From NCBI GenBank assembly GCA_027922465.2, contig BQMF02000097.1, forward strand, positions 930,001-994,000: DNA of 64,000 nucleotides, read 5' to 3'. Every line of letters begins with the position of its first letter. Position 1 is the stretch's first letter. Below the pieces are notes generated by a model. It worked only from the letters and a program-made list of their open reading frames with translations. It was not told the origin of the DNA and made no database searches. Origin of the DNA: Turritopsis dohrnii (taxonomy: Eukaryota; Cnidaria; Hydrozoa; Anthoathecata; Oceaniidae). Of this stretch, positions 8,102-17,119 are shown piece by piece. The position numbers and the translations under genes were made by a program.

Positions 8102-8407
8102 ATGGAATTTCCAACAGTTGAAACATTTGAACAAATAATCGAACAATCTACATCGATCATAAAGTGGAGGGATCTACCTGAAAACGTGATTTATCATGTT
8201 AAATTTGTTTCTACAAAGGCTATGTATGCAGAAGTGCAAGACGGAACGGGAAATTTATATAAGGTGTGGTTGCCTGAAAGACTTTCCATTGAATTAAATG
8301 ATTATGGTTGCATCTCTAGAGAGGCCTTTGTCAGACCGAAAGGTCTCAAACAATCTCAAAAGAATCCAGAAAGACAATTCTTTGATTATGACATTATATG
8401 GCGTTAG
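8102..8407 (+). CDS. Small OB-fold-like Polinton protein (101 aa)
   Basis: 101 residues with a strand-rich middle (NVIYHVKFVSTKAMYAEVQD, then GNLYKVWLP) and a C-terminal GLKQSQKNPERQFFDYDII block. The alternation of short strands around Gly-Asp turns resembles an OB fold, and equivalents sit near the polymerase and integrase in cnidarian Polintons as I remember them. A single-stranded DNA-binding role during protein-primed replication is inference. The start is the only good ATG. It converges on the integrase with a hairpin between. Confidence 0.6.
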   Translation: MEFPTVETFEQIIEQSTSIIKWRDLPENVIYHVKFVSTKAMYAEVQDGTGNLYKVWLPERLSIELNDYGCISREAFVRPKGLKQSQKNPERQFFDYDIIWR

Positions 8408-8425
8408 ATAAAATCTCGTCGACTC

Positions 8426-8450
8426 ATCTTTACTAGAAACAAGTAAAGAT
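8426..8450. terminator. Convergent-gene hairpin, copy 3
   Basis: Perfect 9-bp stem (ATCTTTACT / AGTAAAGAT) with a 7-nt loop in the 66-bp gap between the OB-like gene and the integrase. Its length and TTAC-W core match copies 1 and 2, although the outer bases differ, so structure is kept while sequence varies. Confidence 0.65.
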
Positions 8451-8473
8451 ACTTTTTGTATGAGATGTATGAT

Positions 8474-9457
8474 TCACCAACCTTGCACATAATCAGGAGG
8501 TAATTCTGTATCTTCAGGTATCAACATCAACTCTTCTTTTACAAAAGCTCGTTCAGGTCCATCTTGAAGGTAATACATTACACGGTTACCTGGTTGATCT
8601 ATCACCTCACTCAATCTATAAGTCTTCTTTGACCATATCCTATCTGTTGCTCTTTTTCGATGGTCATCGTGCTCTTCACCCGGTTGCAATAGATATCTAT
8701 ACAAACCATCTTGAGGTAATTTTTCTTCGGGTGGATAGCTCTCTCGTTTAGCGAGAAGTACCTCTTTCATTTTAATAGCATCTTTCGGTTTCATATCGAT
8801 CATCCGAGTCTTCGTATCGTTTAATCTATCCACAAGTTTATACAAATATTTGACCCACGTAGATGATACCTTTTCCGAATCGTTCAGTTCTTGAGCATCT
8901 TGTATTTTGAATAAATTTTCGGCAAGTATCTTGTTCAACGCCTCGACAAACGCTGTATGGGTATGCTTATATTTAGTAGTTACTCTTTTAATTTCGACGT
9001 TATTCTTCCCCAACAATTTTGCCACATCCGCTTTGAATTCTGAACCGTTATCACATTGAAATACTTTTGGATAGTTTAAGGGTCCAACTCTATAGATATC
9101 TCTTATCATATCGGCAACCTCTTTGGCTTTCTTAGTCTTCAAAGGTCGCGCCACCTTGTAACGTGAAGCAACATCGATACCGGATAAGATGTACTTGTAT
9201 TTATTACCATACAGCATATCACTAGGCATGTACAATATATCAAATTGGTGAATCTCATTCGGTTTAGTCACTTCATAATGTGAACGTTCAACGTGTTTCG
9301 GTGCGGGTAAATGTACTTGCCACAAAGCTTGTTTTGATAGCCATTTCTTAATTACCTTCAGTTTGAAGCCGAATCCTCTTAGATTGCGAACAGCCTTTTG
9401 TCCTTTCCACAAGTTTTGAGGTTGATAATAAATCTCTTGAAGTTTAGTGTCTGACAT
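8474..9457 (-). CDS. INT: Polinton RVE-family integrase (327 aa)
   Basis: A retroviral-type DDE integrase that inserts the linear element DNA into the host genome. The catalytic triad is visible: D73 (HQFDILYM), D136 (QCDNGSEF) and E172 (AFVEALNK), with 35 residues between the last two, i.e. D,D(35)E. The first ~60 residues are a basic helical N-terminal domain without an obvious HHCC finger. Past residue ~270 a WSKKTYRLSEV / YYLQDGPERAFVKEEL region resembles the chromodomain-like or SH3-like C-terminal domain of Polinton integrases. The frame is intact. It is divergently transcribed from the SAP gene across a palindrome-rich gap and converges on the OB-like gene. Confidence 0.9.
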   Translation of the reverse strand: MSDTKLQEIYYQPQNLWKGQKAVRNLRGFGFKLKVIKKWLSKQALWQVHLPAPKHVERSHYEVTKPNEIHQFDILYMPSDMLYGNKYKYILSGIDVASRYKVARPLKTKKAKEVADMIRDIYRVGPLNYPKVFQCDNGSEFKADVAKLLGKNNVEIKRVTTKYKHTHTAFVEALNKILAENLFKIQDAQELNDSEKVSSTWVKYLYKLVDRLNDTKTRMIDMKPKDAIKMKEVLLAKRESYPPEEKLPQDGLYRYLLQPGEEHDDHRKRATDRIWSKKTYRLSEVIDQPGNRVMYYLQDGPERAFVKEELMLIPEDTELPPDYVQGW

Positions 9458-9465
9458 TTTTATTT

Positions 9466-9559
9466 ATAAACAACGTTTATTTAGCTCATTTTTTTTAACA
9501 AAAATGACACGAGAAAAGTGACTTAAACGTTGTTTATTATCTTTATATAAAGATAATAA
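9466..9559. promoter_or_regulatory. Divergent integrase/SAP control region with nested palindromes
   Basis: 9466-9479 (ATAAACAACGTTTA) is a perfect inverted repeat of 9524-9537, and 9534-9559 is a perfect 26-bp palindrome centred on CTTTATATAAAG, just before the SAP gene's ATG at 9568. Symmetry across a divergent gap suggests a shared operator or two mirrored promoters; a replication role cannot be excluded. Confidence 0.55.
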
Positions 9560-9567
9560 ACATAAAC

Positions 9568-9849
9568 ATGACCGACAAAATAGAATCAGATTACAAGTCA
9601 ATGACTCGTGACGCTTTACGAAAATTATGTGCGTCACGAAAAATAAAATATGCTAACCTAATGAACAAAGCTAAATTACTCGAGGTGCTTGAGAAAAATG
9701 ATGAGGATCCATCTTATATTCTCGATCCTGATACGAAACAAACGGTTAATAAATACTGTTTAAACTGGATAAAAAATAACAGAGAAAAATATCTCAGCTC
9801 TCAAAAACGTTATAACGCTAAGAGAGAGAAGAGAGTTTACAAAAAATAA
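9568..9849 (+). CDS. SAP-domain protein of Polinton (93 aa)
   Basis: Residues about 11-45 (SMTRDALRKLCASRKI, then NKAKLLEVLEKND) form a SAP motif: two amphipathic helices with the L..L/C pattern and a lysine turn, known to bind AT-rich DNA. The rest is strongly basic (KNNREKYLSSQKRYNAKREK), consistent with DNA binding. The polymerase downstream begins with its own SAP domain, so this may be a stand-alone duplicate. A role in packaging, replication or tethering to chromatin is inferred. A 10-bp hairpin follows the stop codon. Confidence 0.7.
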   Translation: MTDKIESDYKSMTRDALRKLCASRKIKYANLMNKAKLLEVLEKNDEDPSYILDPDTKQTVNKYCLNWIKNNREKYLSSQKRYNAKREKRVYKK

Positions 9850-9864
9850 ATAAATTGACCTCGC

Positions 9865-9893
9865 TTTTGTTACTTAATCAACGAGTAACAAAA
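9865..9893 (+). terminator. Hairpin after the SAP gene
   Basis: Perfect 10-bp stem (TTTTGTTACT / AGTAACAAAA) with a 9-nt loop, 15 bp after the SAP gene's stop. It shares the TTAC-W core and the TTTGTTAC arm with the hairpin at 3148. Confidence 0.6.
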
Positions 9894-10000
9894 ATAGAAC
9901 ACAAAGGTTACGAATCTTTTGGATGAAAAATTGGAAAATGATAATTGAAAATTTTAAAAAGTGATTTAAAAAGATATAATCGTGATATATATATTACAAC

Positions 10001-13000
10001 ATGACTACTAGAAAAACTGTTGTTGAATTAAAAGCTCTCGCTAGAGAACGCGGTTTACATGGCTACTCAAAACTCAGAAAAGCTGAGTTGATCGAATTAT
10101 TAGCAAACCCACCTATCCGACCTGTTCCACCACCAAGACCTGTTCCATTTATTCCTACCCAACAAGATATGGATTTGTTTGAGCAACAAGAAATGGGAAA
10201 ATCTCGACCTGTTGTGAAAAGCAAGTTGAATGAATGGAGAGATTGGTTAATAAATCATGTACCTAAAGCTATTAAGGAGAAAGTGAGTGGCGCTTTCAGA
10301 GAGATGAAGAAGAAGATTCTCAATCTCTACAAGAGGAAGAATGATGAAAAAGATGAAAAATTGGTGGAACCAGAAGCGTTTGTCCCCATTGAAACGGCGT
10401 TTGAGGGTTCTTACAAAAGGTTCAAGATAAACTCAGATGGAAAAAAGGACGTTGATTTGTTTCTCGAAAAGGTTCGACCCATTTTAAGTGATCTGATTAT
10501 GAGAGAACTCAAAAACAAAAAATCAATAAAAATTCAAGCAACTGTGTGGATCAAATGGAGAAAAGAAGATCTATCCAATCCTGAAGCGACAATCTATGTT
10601 GATAAGGCGTTCAATAGCAATATGGAAACAATTCACAATGAAAGCGATATATCTGATGTTATTAATAAGATGTTCAATAAGATAATCGAACAGGTTGAAA
10701 ACCCTGCATTACCTCAATCCGGTTTTGTTATCGATAAAATTTTAAATATTGATGTAGACTTTCACAAGCTAAAATTAACGAGAGGTAGCTCTTACTTACC
10801 GCTACCTAAGAATTTCAGTGGTAAGTATTCGATAATCAATCCTAAAAACGAAGATGATGAAGAGTGCTTCAAATGGGCTGTTATCGCAGCTCTCAATCAT
10901 GATAACATTAAGAAAAATCCACAAAGGATAATGAATCTCAAGAAACATGTTGATAAATATAATTGGGAGGGTTTATCGTTTCCAATGGCGCTAAATAAAA
11001 TAGATTTGTTTGAGAGGAGGAACCCTGATATCGCTGTGCATGTTTTGACAAAAGACGATAAAGAAGGTATCTATATGTGTCGTAAGTCGAAGCATCTTGA
11101 TCGCAAAGAAACGGTTGTTTTGTTTTTACTATGTGAAGAGGAAAAGAGACATTATATAGCTGTAAAGAACTTGAGCGGTGTCTTGAGTAAGGTCAACTCG
11201 AAGCACAAAAATAAAGAACATTATTGCTTGAATTGTCTCAATGGTTTCTCAAGTGAGAAAACACGAGATGAACACTTTGAATATTGTAAAAATAATGATG
11301 TCGCGAAGATTGAGATGCCAAATGAGGGTAGCACCGTTAAGTTTCATGACGGTCAGTACCAGCTCAAAGCTCCTTTCATAATGTATGCTGATTTCGAAGC
11401 TTTGTCAAAAGAGGTTTGTAAAGAACCGCGTAGCGTTATTGGATCATCCACTAAAAAGGTTGGTATACATATCCCCACAGGCTTCTGTTGTTATAGCAAA
11501 TTTGCTCATGGTGAAGTTTCAGACCCTCTAACGCTTTATCGAGGTGAAGACTGTGTTTTACGTTTTGTAGATCATGCGGTAGGTGAAGTGAAAAGGCTAT
11601 ACAATATGTTTCCTAAACAGAGAATGCGAGACCTCACATATGAAGAGGAACAGGGATTTATCGATTCTGATAAGTGTCACATATGTATGAAAGAATTTGA
11701 AAAAGATAATATTAAGGTTAGGGATCACTGTCATTTTACTGGTAAATTTCGTGGAGCTGCTCATCAGTCTTGTAATCTCCGTTACAAAGTGCCTAAATAC
11801 ATCCCGATCGTCTTTCACAATCTGAGCGGATATGATGCTCATCTGTTTATCAAAGAACTAGCCAAACAGTATGGAGATGAAGGGATTGCTGTCATCGCTG
11901 AAAACAAAGAAAAATATATCTCTTTCTCATTGGATGTTAAGGTTGGTGAATACATTGATAAAAATGGGGTGACTAAGGTTCAAAAGATACAGTTGAGATT
12001 CATCGATAGTGTGCGTTTCATGGCTAGTAGTCTGGATAACTTGGTAAACAATCTATCCGACGATCAGTGTAAAAACCTTCGAAAATTCTTCAAGGGTGAT
12101 GAGCAATTCAAACTATTGAGAAGAAAAGGAGTTTATCCTTATGAATACATTGATTCTTTTGATAAGTTTAACGAAACTAAGCTCCCACCGAAAGATGCTT
12201 TTTACAGCAAGTTGAACATGAAAGGTATCAGTGATGCTGATTATACACATGCGCAGAATGTGTGGAAACATATGAAAAATAAAAATATGGGTGCGTATCA
12301 TGATCTCTATCTCAAGACAGACGTTCTATTGCTTGCTGATGTTTTTGAGACTTTTAGGGAAACATGTATAACAAACTATAAACTGGATCCTGCACATTTT
12401 TACACTGCTCCAGGACTAGCTTGGCAAGCCTGTTTGAAAAAGACAGAGGTTGAGCTGGATCTATTATCAGATATGGATATGTTTCTCTTCGTAGAGCAAG
12501 GTATTAGAGGAGGTCTCTGTCAGGCTGTTCATAGACATGCTAAAGCTAATAACAAGTATATGGATGCTAAATATAAGAAGACTGAAGAAAGTAGCTATCT
12601 CCAATATCTTGATGCAAATAATCTATATGGATGGGCTATGATTCAGAAGCTACCGACAGGGAATTTCAAGTGGGTAGATGCTAATAAATTTACCACCGAT
12701 TTGATTTCAAAGTTGGCTGAGAAAGACGGTAAATATGGTTATCTTCTTGAAGTTGATGTGAACTATCCTCAGGAGCTTCATGATTCACATAACGATCTTC
12801 CGTTTATGCCTGAGCGAAAGAAGATCAATGGTGTAGAAAAGCTAACTCCATGTCTTTCAGACAAGAAGAACTATATTATTCATATCCGTGCACTTGATCA
12901 AGCGCTGAAGCATGGTCTTGTTCTTGAGAAGGTTCATAGAGTACTGAGATTTAGGCAAAGCGCATGGTTGAAGCCGTACATCGATTTCAACACCAATTTG

Positions 13001-13822
13001 CGTACCAAATCAAAGAATGACTTTGAAAAGGACTTTTTCAAGCTCATGAACAATTCAGTCTTTGGTAAAACTATGGAGAATCAACGTAAACATAAAGACA
13101 TACGCTTGGCTACCAAGAAAGAACAATATGAGAAGCTGGTGATGAAACCTAATTTCAAAGGTAGTATCTGTTTCAGTGAACATTTGATGGCTGCTGAAAT
13201 GCAAAAGATCAAACTCGTGTTGAACAAGCCGATCTATCTGGGACCTACAGTTCTTGATTTGTCAAAGACGATTATGTACGAGTTTCACTATGATTACATG
13301 AAACCAAAATATGGTGACAATCTAAAGCTCTGCTATATGGATACAGACAGCTTTGTCTATCACATCAAAACCGACGACTTCTACAAAGATATTGCTGATG
13401 ATGTAGCTTTGAGATTCGACACTTCAGCGTACGATGAGAAAGATAACAGACCTTTACCCATAGGTTTGAATAAGAAAGTCATTGGTCTAATGAAAGATGA
13501 GTTGGGTGGTAAGATAATGACAGAGTTTGTTGCTCTAAGAGCAAAGACATATGCATATAAACAGCTAGACGGAAAAGAAGACAAGAAGTGCAAGGGAGTC
13601 AAGAAGTGTGTAGTAAAGAAGACGATGGGGTTTGATGATTACAAGAGATGCTTGTTCGATGGTAAGAATGTTTACAGAGAACAGATGACCTTTCAATTGA
13701 TTAAGCATGATGTCCACACTATAAAAACAAACAAACTCGCTCTCAATGCGGATGATGACAAAAGAATTATTGCAAAAGATGGTATTGCTACATATGCCAG
13801 AGGACATTATAGATATGTATAA
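10001..13822 (+). CDS. POLB: Protein-primed family B DNA polymerase of Polinton (1273 aa)
   Basis: Replicates the linear element from a terminal-protein primer, as known for the family. In order: a SAP motif (about residues 5-38); a Lys-rich linker; a conserved N-terminal region (about 125-350); a C2H2-like finger (CLNCLNG...H..YC, about 408-427); an exonuclease motif MYADFEA (about 461); an endonuclease-VII/HNH-like zinc cluster (CHIC at about 559, HCHFTGK at about 576, C at about 590); a second exonuclease block HNLSGYDAH (about 606); polymerase motif A DANNLYG (about 871); motif B NSVFGKTMEN (about 1018); motif C MDTDS (about 1113); and a KTYAY motif. All catalytic aspartates are present and the frame is unbroken over 3.8 kb. 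An AAAAAGATAT word and TATATATATA lie before the ATG. Confidence 0.95.
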   Translation: MTTRKTVVELKALARERGLHGYSKLRKAELIELLANPPIRPVPPPRPVPFIPTQQDMDLFEQQEMGKSRPVVKSKLNEWRDWLINHVPKAIKEKVSGAFREMKKKILNLYKRKNDEKDEKLVEPEAFVPIETAFEGSYKRFKINSDGKKDVDLFLEKVRPILSDLIMRELKNKKSIKIQATVWIKWRKEDLSNPEATIYVDKAFNSNMETIHNESDISDVINKMFNKIIEQVENPALPQSGFVIDKILNIDVDFHKLKLTRGSSYLPLPKNFSGKYSIINPKNEDDEECFKWAVIAALNHDNIKKNPQRIMNLKKHVDKYNWEGLSFPMALNKIDLFERRNPDIAVHVLTKDDKEGIYMCRKSKHLDRKETVVLFLLCEEEKRHYIAVKNLSGVLSKVNSKHKNKEHYCLNCLNGFSSEKTRDEHFEYCKNNDVAKIEMPNEGSTVKFHDGQYQLKAPFIMYADFEALSKEVCKEPRSVIGSSTKKVGIHIPTGFCCYSKFAHGEVSDPLTLYRGEDCVLRFVDHAVGEVKRLYNMFPKQRMRDLTYEEEQGFIDSDKCHICMKEFEKDNIKVRDHCHFTGKFRGAAHQSCNLRYKVPKYIPIVFHNLSGYDAHLFIKELAKQYGDEGIAVIAENKEKYISFSLDVKVGEYIDKNGVTKVQKIQLRFIDSVRFMASSLDNLVNNLSDDQCKNLRKFFKGDEQFKLLRRKGVYPYEYIDSFDKFNETKLPPKDAFYSKLNMKGISDADYTHAQNVWKHMKNKNMGAYHDLYLKTDVLLLADVFETFRETCITNYKLDPAHFYTAPGLAWQACLKKTEVELDLLSDMDMFLFVEQGIRGGLCQAVHRHAKANNKYMDAKYKKTEESSYLQYLDANNLYGWAMIQKLPTGNFKWVDANKFTTDLISKLAEKDGKYGYLLEVDVNYPQELHDSHNDLPFMPERKKINGVEKLTPCLSDKKNYIIHIRALDQALKHGLVLEKVHRVLRFRQSAWLKPYIDFNTNLRTKSKNDFEKDFFKLMNNSVFGKTMENQRKHKDIRLATKKEQYEKLVMKPNFKGSICFSEHLMAAEMQKIKLVLNKPIYLGPTVLDLSKTIMYEFHYDYMKPKYGDNLKLCYMDTDSFVYHIKTDDFYKDIADDVALRFDTSAYDEKDNRPLPIGLNKKVIGLMKDELGGKIMTEFVALRAKTYAYKQLDGKEDKKCKGVKKCVVKKTMGFDDYKRCLFDGKNVYREQMTFQLIKHDVHTIKTNKLALNADDDKRIIAKDGIATYARGHYRYV

Positions 13823-13838
13823 GAGGTAAGAGGTAAAA

Positions 13839-13879
13839 AAAACAAACAAACAAACAAACAAACAAACAAACAAACAAAA
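13839..13879. repeat. (AAAC)n microsatellite
   Basis: About ten copies of a 4-bp unit directly after the polymerase gene. A 29-codon frame follows (ATG 13895), acidic at first and then running into repeat DNA; it is too short to call. Confidence 0.9.
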
Positions 13880-13962
13880 TAAACGAATTATACATGATAC
13901 CTATGGATATTGACTTTGAAGATCTTTTTGACTGCATCGATGATCTGTGTGTGTCTGTGTCT

Positions 13963-14118
13963 GTATGTTATATGTATTGTTAGCTTATTTATATTATAAA
14001 GTTTAAACTGCTACAAACTGCTTTTTACTACAATCGGGTATTTCCCCATGGACATTTTTTATGAGATATTTAATTGTAAACAATTATGAGTAATTTGTGG
14101 TTATAATAATAGAAACTG
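13963..14118 (+). repeat. Direct repeat flanking the replication module, right copy
   Basis: Matches 7881-8012 in the same orientation with a ~21-bp insertion (ATCGGGTATTTCCCCATGGA). It marks the outer edge of recognisable Polinton-associated sequence. I could not find the terminal inverted repeat of the element, whose other end lies outside the window. Confidence 0.85.
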
Positions 14119-14648
14119 CTTACGTAATCAAAATAATACGTTTCATAACTCGTATCGCGTTATGAAAACAAAGATGATAATATTAGCTATAGTAGGGAAA
14201 TTCCTGAAATCATATGATTTTGGGCTAGCATCCGCACTTTCCTATCTCTCCTCCATGCTGCAAGCAAATTCTTCTTTGGCTAAGTGGTTGAACAAACTTC
14301 CTTACCTTTTCTTTCATTACTCACCACTTATGAGTACTTCATGATCGCTTAAGAGATAGTCATTCAATTAATGAATAACAACATGGCAAATCTTAAATGG
14401 AAGTCTAGGTTTTTCTGCAACTCTTTAACTGAAATATACATTTCAAATCATATCAGCAACCAGTTATAGCTCATTAGATACAGAATAAAATAAAAAATTA
14501 TCTTTTATGTAGCGCCTATATAAAGAAGCATTAGGGCAATCCTGAGGCCACGTAAGCTCATGGTAGCAAGGAAAAACGCTAGTAGCAGGGCCAAGTGCGC
14601 AATCAATTTGCCTTTAGTAAATTTCATTAATTAATTAATTTTCATTGA
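14119..14648. other. Gap between Polinton and Penelope fragment
   Basis: No gene seen. It contains an AATT-rich low-complexity stretch (about 14625-14665). The small frame at 14162-14344 has no recognisable features. Confidence 0.4.
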
Positions 14649-15133
14649 TTAATTTTGATTAACTAAAAAACGGTTCCTTCTTTGCCAAGATAAGTATGTG
14701 ATTTTGTCATTTTTATGAACACCATTGACGACATCAGCATCAGCACACAACTGTGGCACGCAGGTATTGATCGTTTCATCCAGTGGAATATTCATGAACA
14801 AAAAATCCATATCTAAACTCGCCATAAAAAGATTATGATCACAGAAAGAGTCCTTAGCAGTATAATCATGACATGTCATTGTTTTTAGTATTTCGACCAG
14901 GAACATAGCTACATTATATGTCGGTTTACCAATGATGGGATAAGTCGAAAAAGTTGAAATTCATTTGAAGAATTCGTATGTATTTTTTGGAAGTCATACA
15001 TAAAACCAGGTTTAAGTCTTGTTGTTGCCAATTTGTTATAAGTTGTGTAAGATATAGATTCCTTATCAAGCAACGCTTTCAAAGTGTCTCTAATCTTCAT
15101 TTCCTTTTTAAAAATTATATAAATATTAAGCAC
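14649..15133 (-). pseudogene. Decayed Penelope-like RT fragment (minus)
   Basis: Two minus-strand frames carry pieces of a Penelope-type reverse transcriptase. The upstream one has SYTTYNKLATTRLKPGFMYD, resembling the start of the RT core. The downstream one has an AKDSF block and then MASLDMDFLFMNIPLDETI, a degraded motif A (normally FDV-SLFTNIPL, with the catalytic Asp changed in context). They are joined by a frameshift. The corresponding 3' half lies next to it on the opposite strand, so the element was broken and inverted. Not functional. Confidence 0.6.
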
Positions 15134-15204
15134 CTCATATCAACTTCACTTCTGAAATTGAATCCTTCCTGGATGCTAAAATCGATAAAAAAGTTATCAC
15201 TAAT

Positions 15205-15900
15205 GTTCATCTTTTAGTGGCGTCTATACAATGTTTCCAGCTTTGTTCCATGGTCTTATATGTAAGGCGTGGTTGATATGTTGTTGTTTTGCTGTTTAAC
15301 CTTGGTGTCTACCTTTTCTAAGTTTCATGTGGGAGTAAATTTTTAAAGGAATGGAATTATATAGAAATGGTTATCCACATAGACGCCTGTGTAAGAAGGT
15401 ATCTTAATAGGATACATACGTCTCGTGTTGCTATATCTATAGTTTTGACCTGCCTAAGAAGAAGTTTTCTATTTCTTTACAAGTTTTACACGACTTAGGG
15501 AATGTTTCATAAGCAGTTACATTGTTGTTCCTTACATGAGGTTTTTTAAAGCTTCTTTAAGATTGTCCATGTTTCGTTTCAAGAACAATCTTCTCAGGTC
15601 TTTGCTTTCTAATGTTCGGGTAGTTGTTGCAACACTACTTATGTTGGTAAAACTATACGACACTTGAAAGTAAGATCTTGCGAACCCCTTAAAATTTCAC
15701 ATCACACAGGCTAAAGACTTGTTTCTCATCAATATTCAGCAGTCAGATATCACTGGCTCTCTTCATTACATCATTCTGACATCAGCAATGTTACTATTCC
15801 AACTTTTGATTTTACTAATTATGTTCTGGAGATAAAGCCTGCTCATACGGAAAGAAAGTTCTTCTCAACTTTTACTTTATTAATCCAAACTGTAATGCAC
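15205..15900 (+). pseudogene. Decayed Penelope-like 3' half with GIY-YIG remnant (plus)
   Basis: Translated in shifting plus frames, this reads as the region between RT and endonuclease followed by the endonuclease core: CNTTYVGKTIRHLKVR at about 15630-15680, the YIG part of a GIY-YIG nuclease with its Lys and Arg. A degraded tail with a VLEIKPAHTERK stretch follows at about 15820. Several stops and frameshifts are present. Orientation is opposite to the RT fragment at 14649-15133. Confidence 0.6.
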
Positions 15901-16260
15901 AAGAATAACAACAAATCTCGCAGCAATTGGTAAAATCTGGTAATAGGATATCGCCGGTAGAGCCGTACATGGAAGTCCACATCAGTGTGCATAAATCAGT
16001 AACCTTCCATGTCAAGACTTCATCAAAAACCTAATTTTTTTGTTAGCAATTGACGTTTTAAAAAATTAACATGAAAGTTTTTCGTTCACGTCTCTCTAAC
16101 GAATGAACCAAAGTTTTGCATGATTCATCATAATTTAAGTGAAGCAATTCTCTTTACAATAAAATTAAGATAATATCTAAAAATTTTGTAGTTTTTGAGA
16201 AATGTCTAATCAAACACCTGCACTTTTTTTGGCGCACCCGATAGAATCTGAAAATGAAAA
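15900..16260. other. No recognisable feature
   Basis: AT-rich DNA without a supported gene or repeat. Confidence 0.3.
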
Positions 16261-17119
16261 ATGGGACAGTTTTTCTTATTTTTCTTATTTTCTTGCACAC
16301 CACACACATTCTTGCACAAATATTTGATCAATTGTGAATCTGTTTTAATTGTGATGAAAATTTGCACGTCCTGCAGTTTAATGCTAATGATTCGAACAGA
16401 ATTTCTTTGTGTACCTACTGAAAATTACAGCATAAAGTTCGTCAAAATGCAAAGGAAAATGAGAAGATTTTGCAGTCTCTTATAGTTATACACTATAGTT
16501 GACGATTATAATTTAAACGCAAAATTTAAATGATAATATATATTCACTGATAGCGCGTTGATAAGCAGACTATAATCCTCTTCTAGGAAAGGGATCAAAA
16601 GAGAGAAACTAATCAATGATATAACCATATATACAATATTTAATGTAAAATCTTAAATGTTTAATATGTATAAAGGCTGAAATACATTATACATTTTTTA
16701 ATGTATCAGTTTAAATTGTTTGAAATAAAAGAAAACGTGATACATATAGCGAATTAAATAGAAATATAGTCCGCGTGGTGAAAACCGTCATAAGTAGAAC
16801 AAATAAAACAACCTTAACGTTTGTTTGAATTAACTGTTGCTTTTATCGATATCATAGCAAAAGCCCAAATCTCCTTATGTCTTTCGGAATGAGCTTGTAA
16901 AGACGTAGAATTAGAATACCAGCAGAATAGCAGCATACCATCGTCGCTATCGAAACGTCCGCTGTCACGACCATAGTCGGTCAATCTTTGACACTGTCGT
17001 GTTTCTGTGGGTGTCAGGCTTGTATAGGACACTTTCGATACCATATCACATTCTTTGATATTGTAGTCACCTGTGGAAGTGTATTGAGTTTGAGAAGATG
17101 TTGCAGCAAGGACATCCAC
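16261..17119 (-). pseudogene. Decayed relative of the ITAM-repeat gene (copy A)
   Basis: The minus frame 17119-16814 contains STGDYNIKECDMVSK followed by SYTSLTPTETRQCQRL, matching the second half of one repeat and the first half of the next in the intact gene at 29861-31183. It then breaks down after a DYGRDSGRFDSDDG stretch, where the second tyrosine of the pair has become Phe. Downstream noncoding sequence (16261-16620) aligns with the 3' end of the intact gene, including its C-terminal and 3'-flanking segments. The middle repeats are gone. A pseudogene left by an old tandem duplication. Confidence 0.65.

Noticed and set aside
14162..14344. 60-codon plus frame after the Polinton
   Set aside because: No recognisable features and no conserved context; chance frame.
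13955..14650. Polinton right terminal inverted repeat
   Set aside because: The repeat found here is direct (partner at 7881), not inverted, and the left end of the element is outside the window, so no terminus can be assigned.
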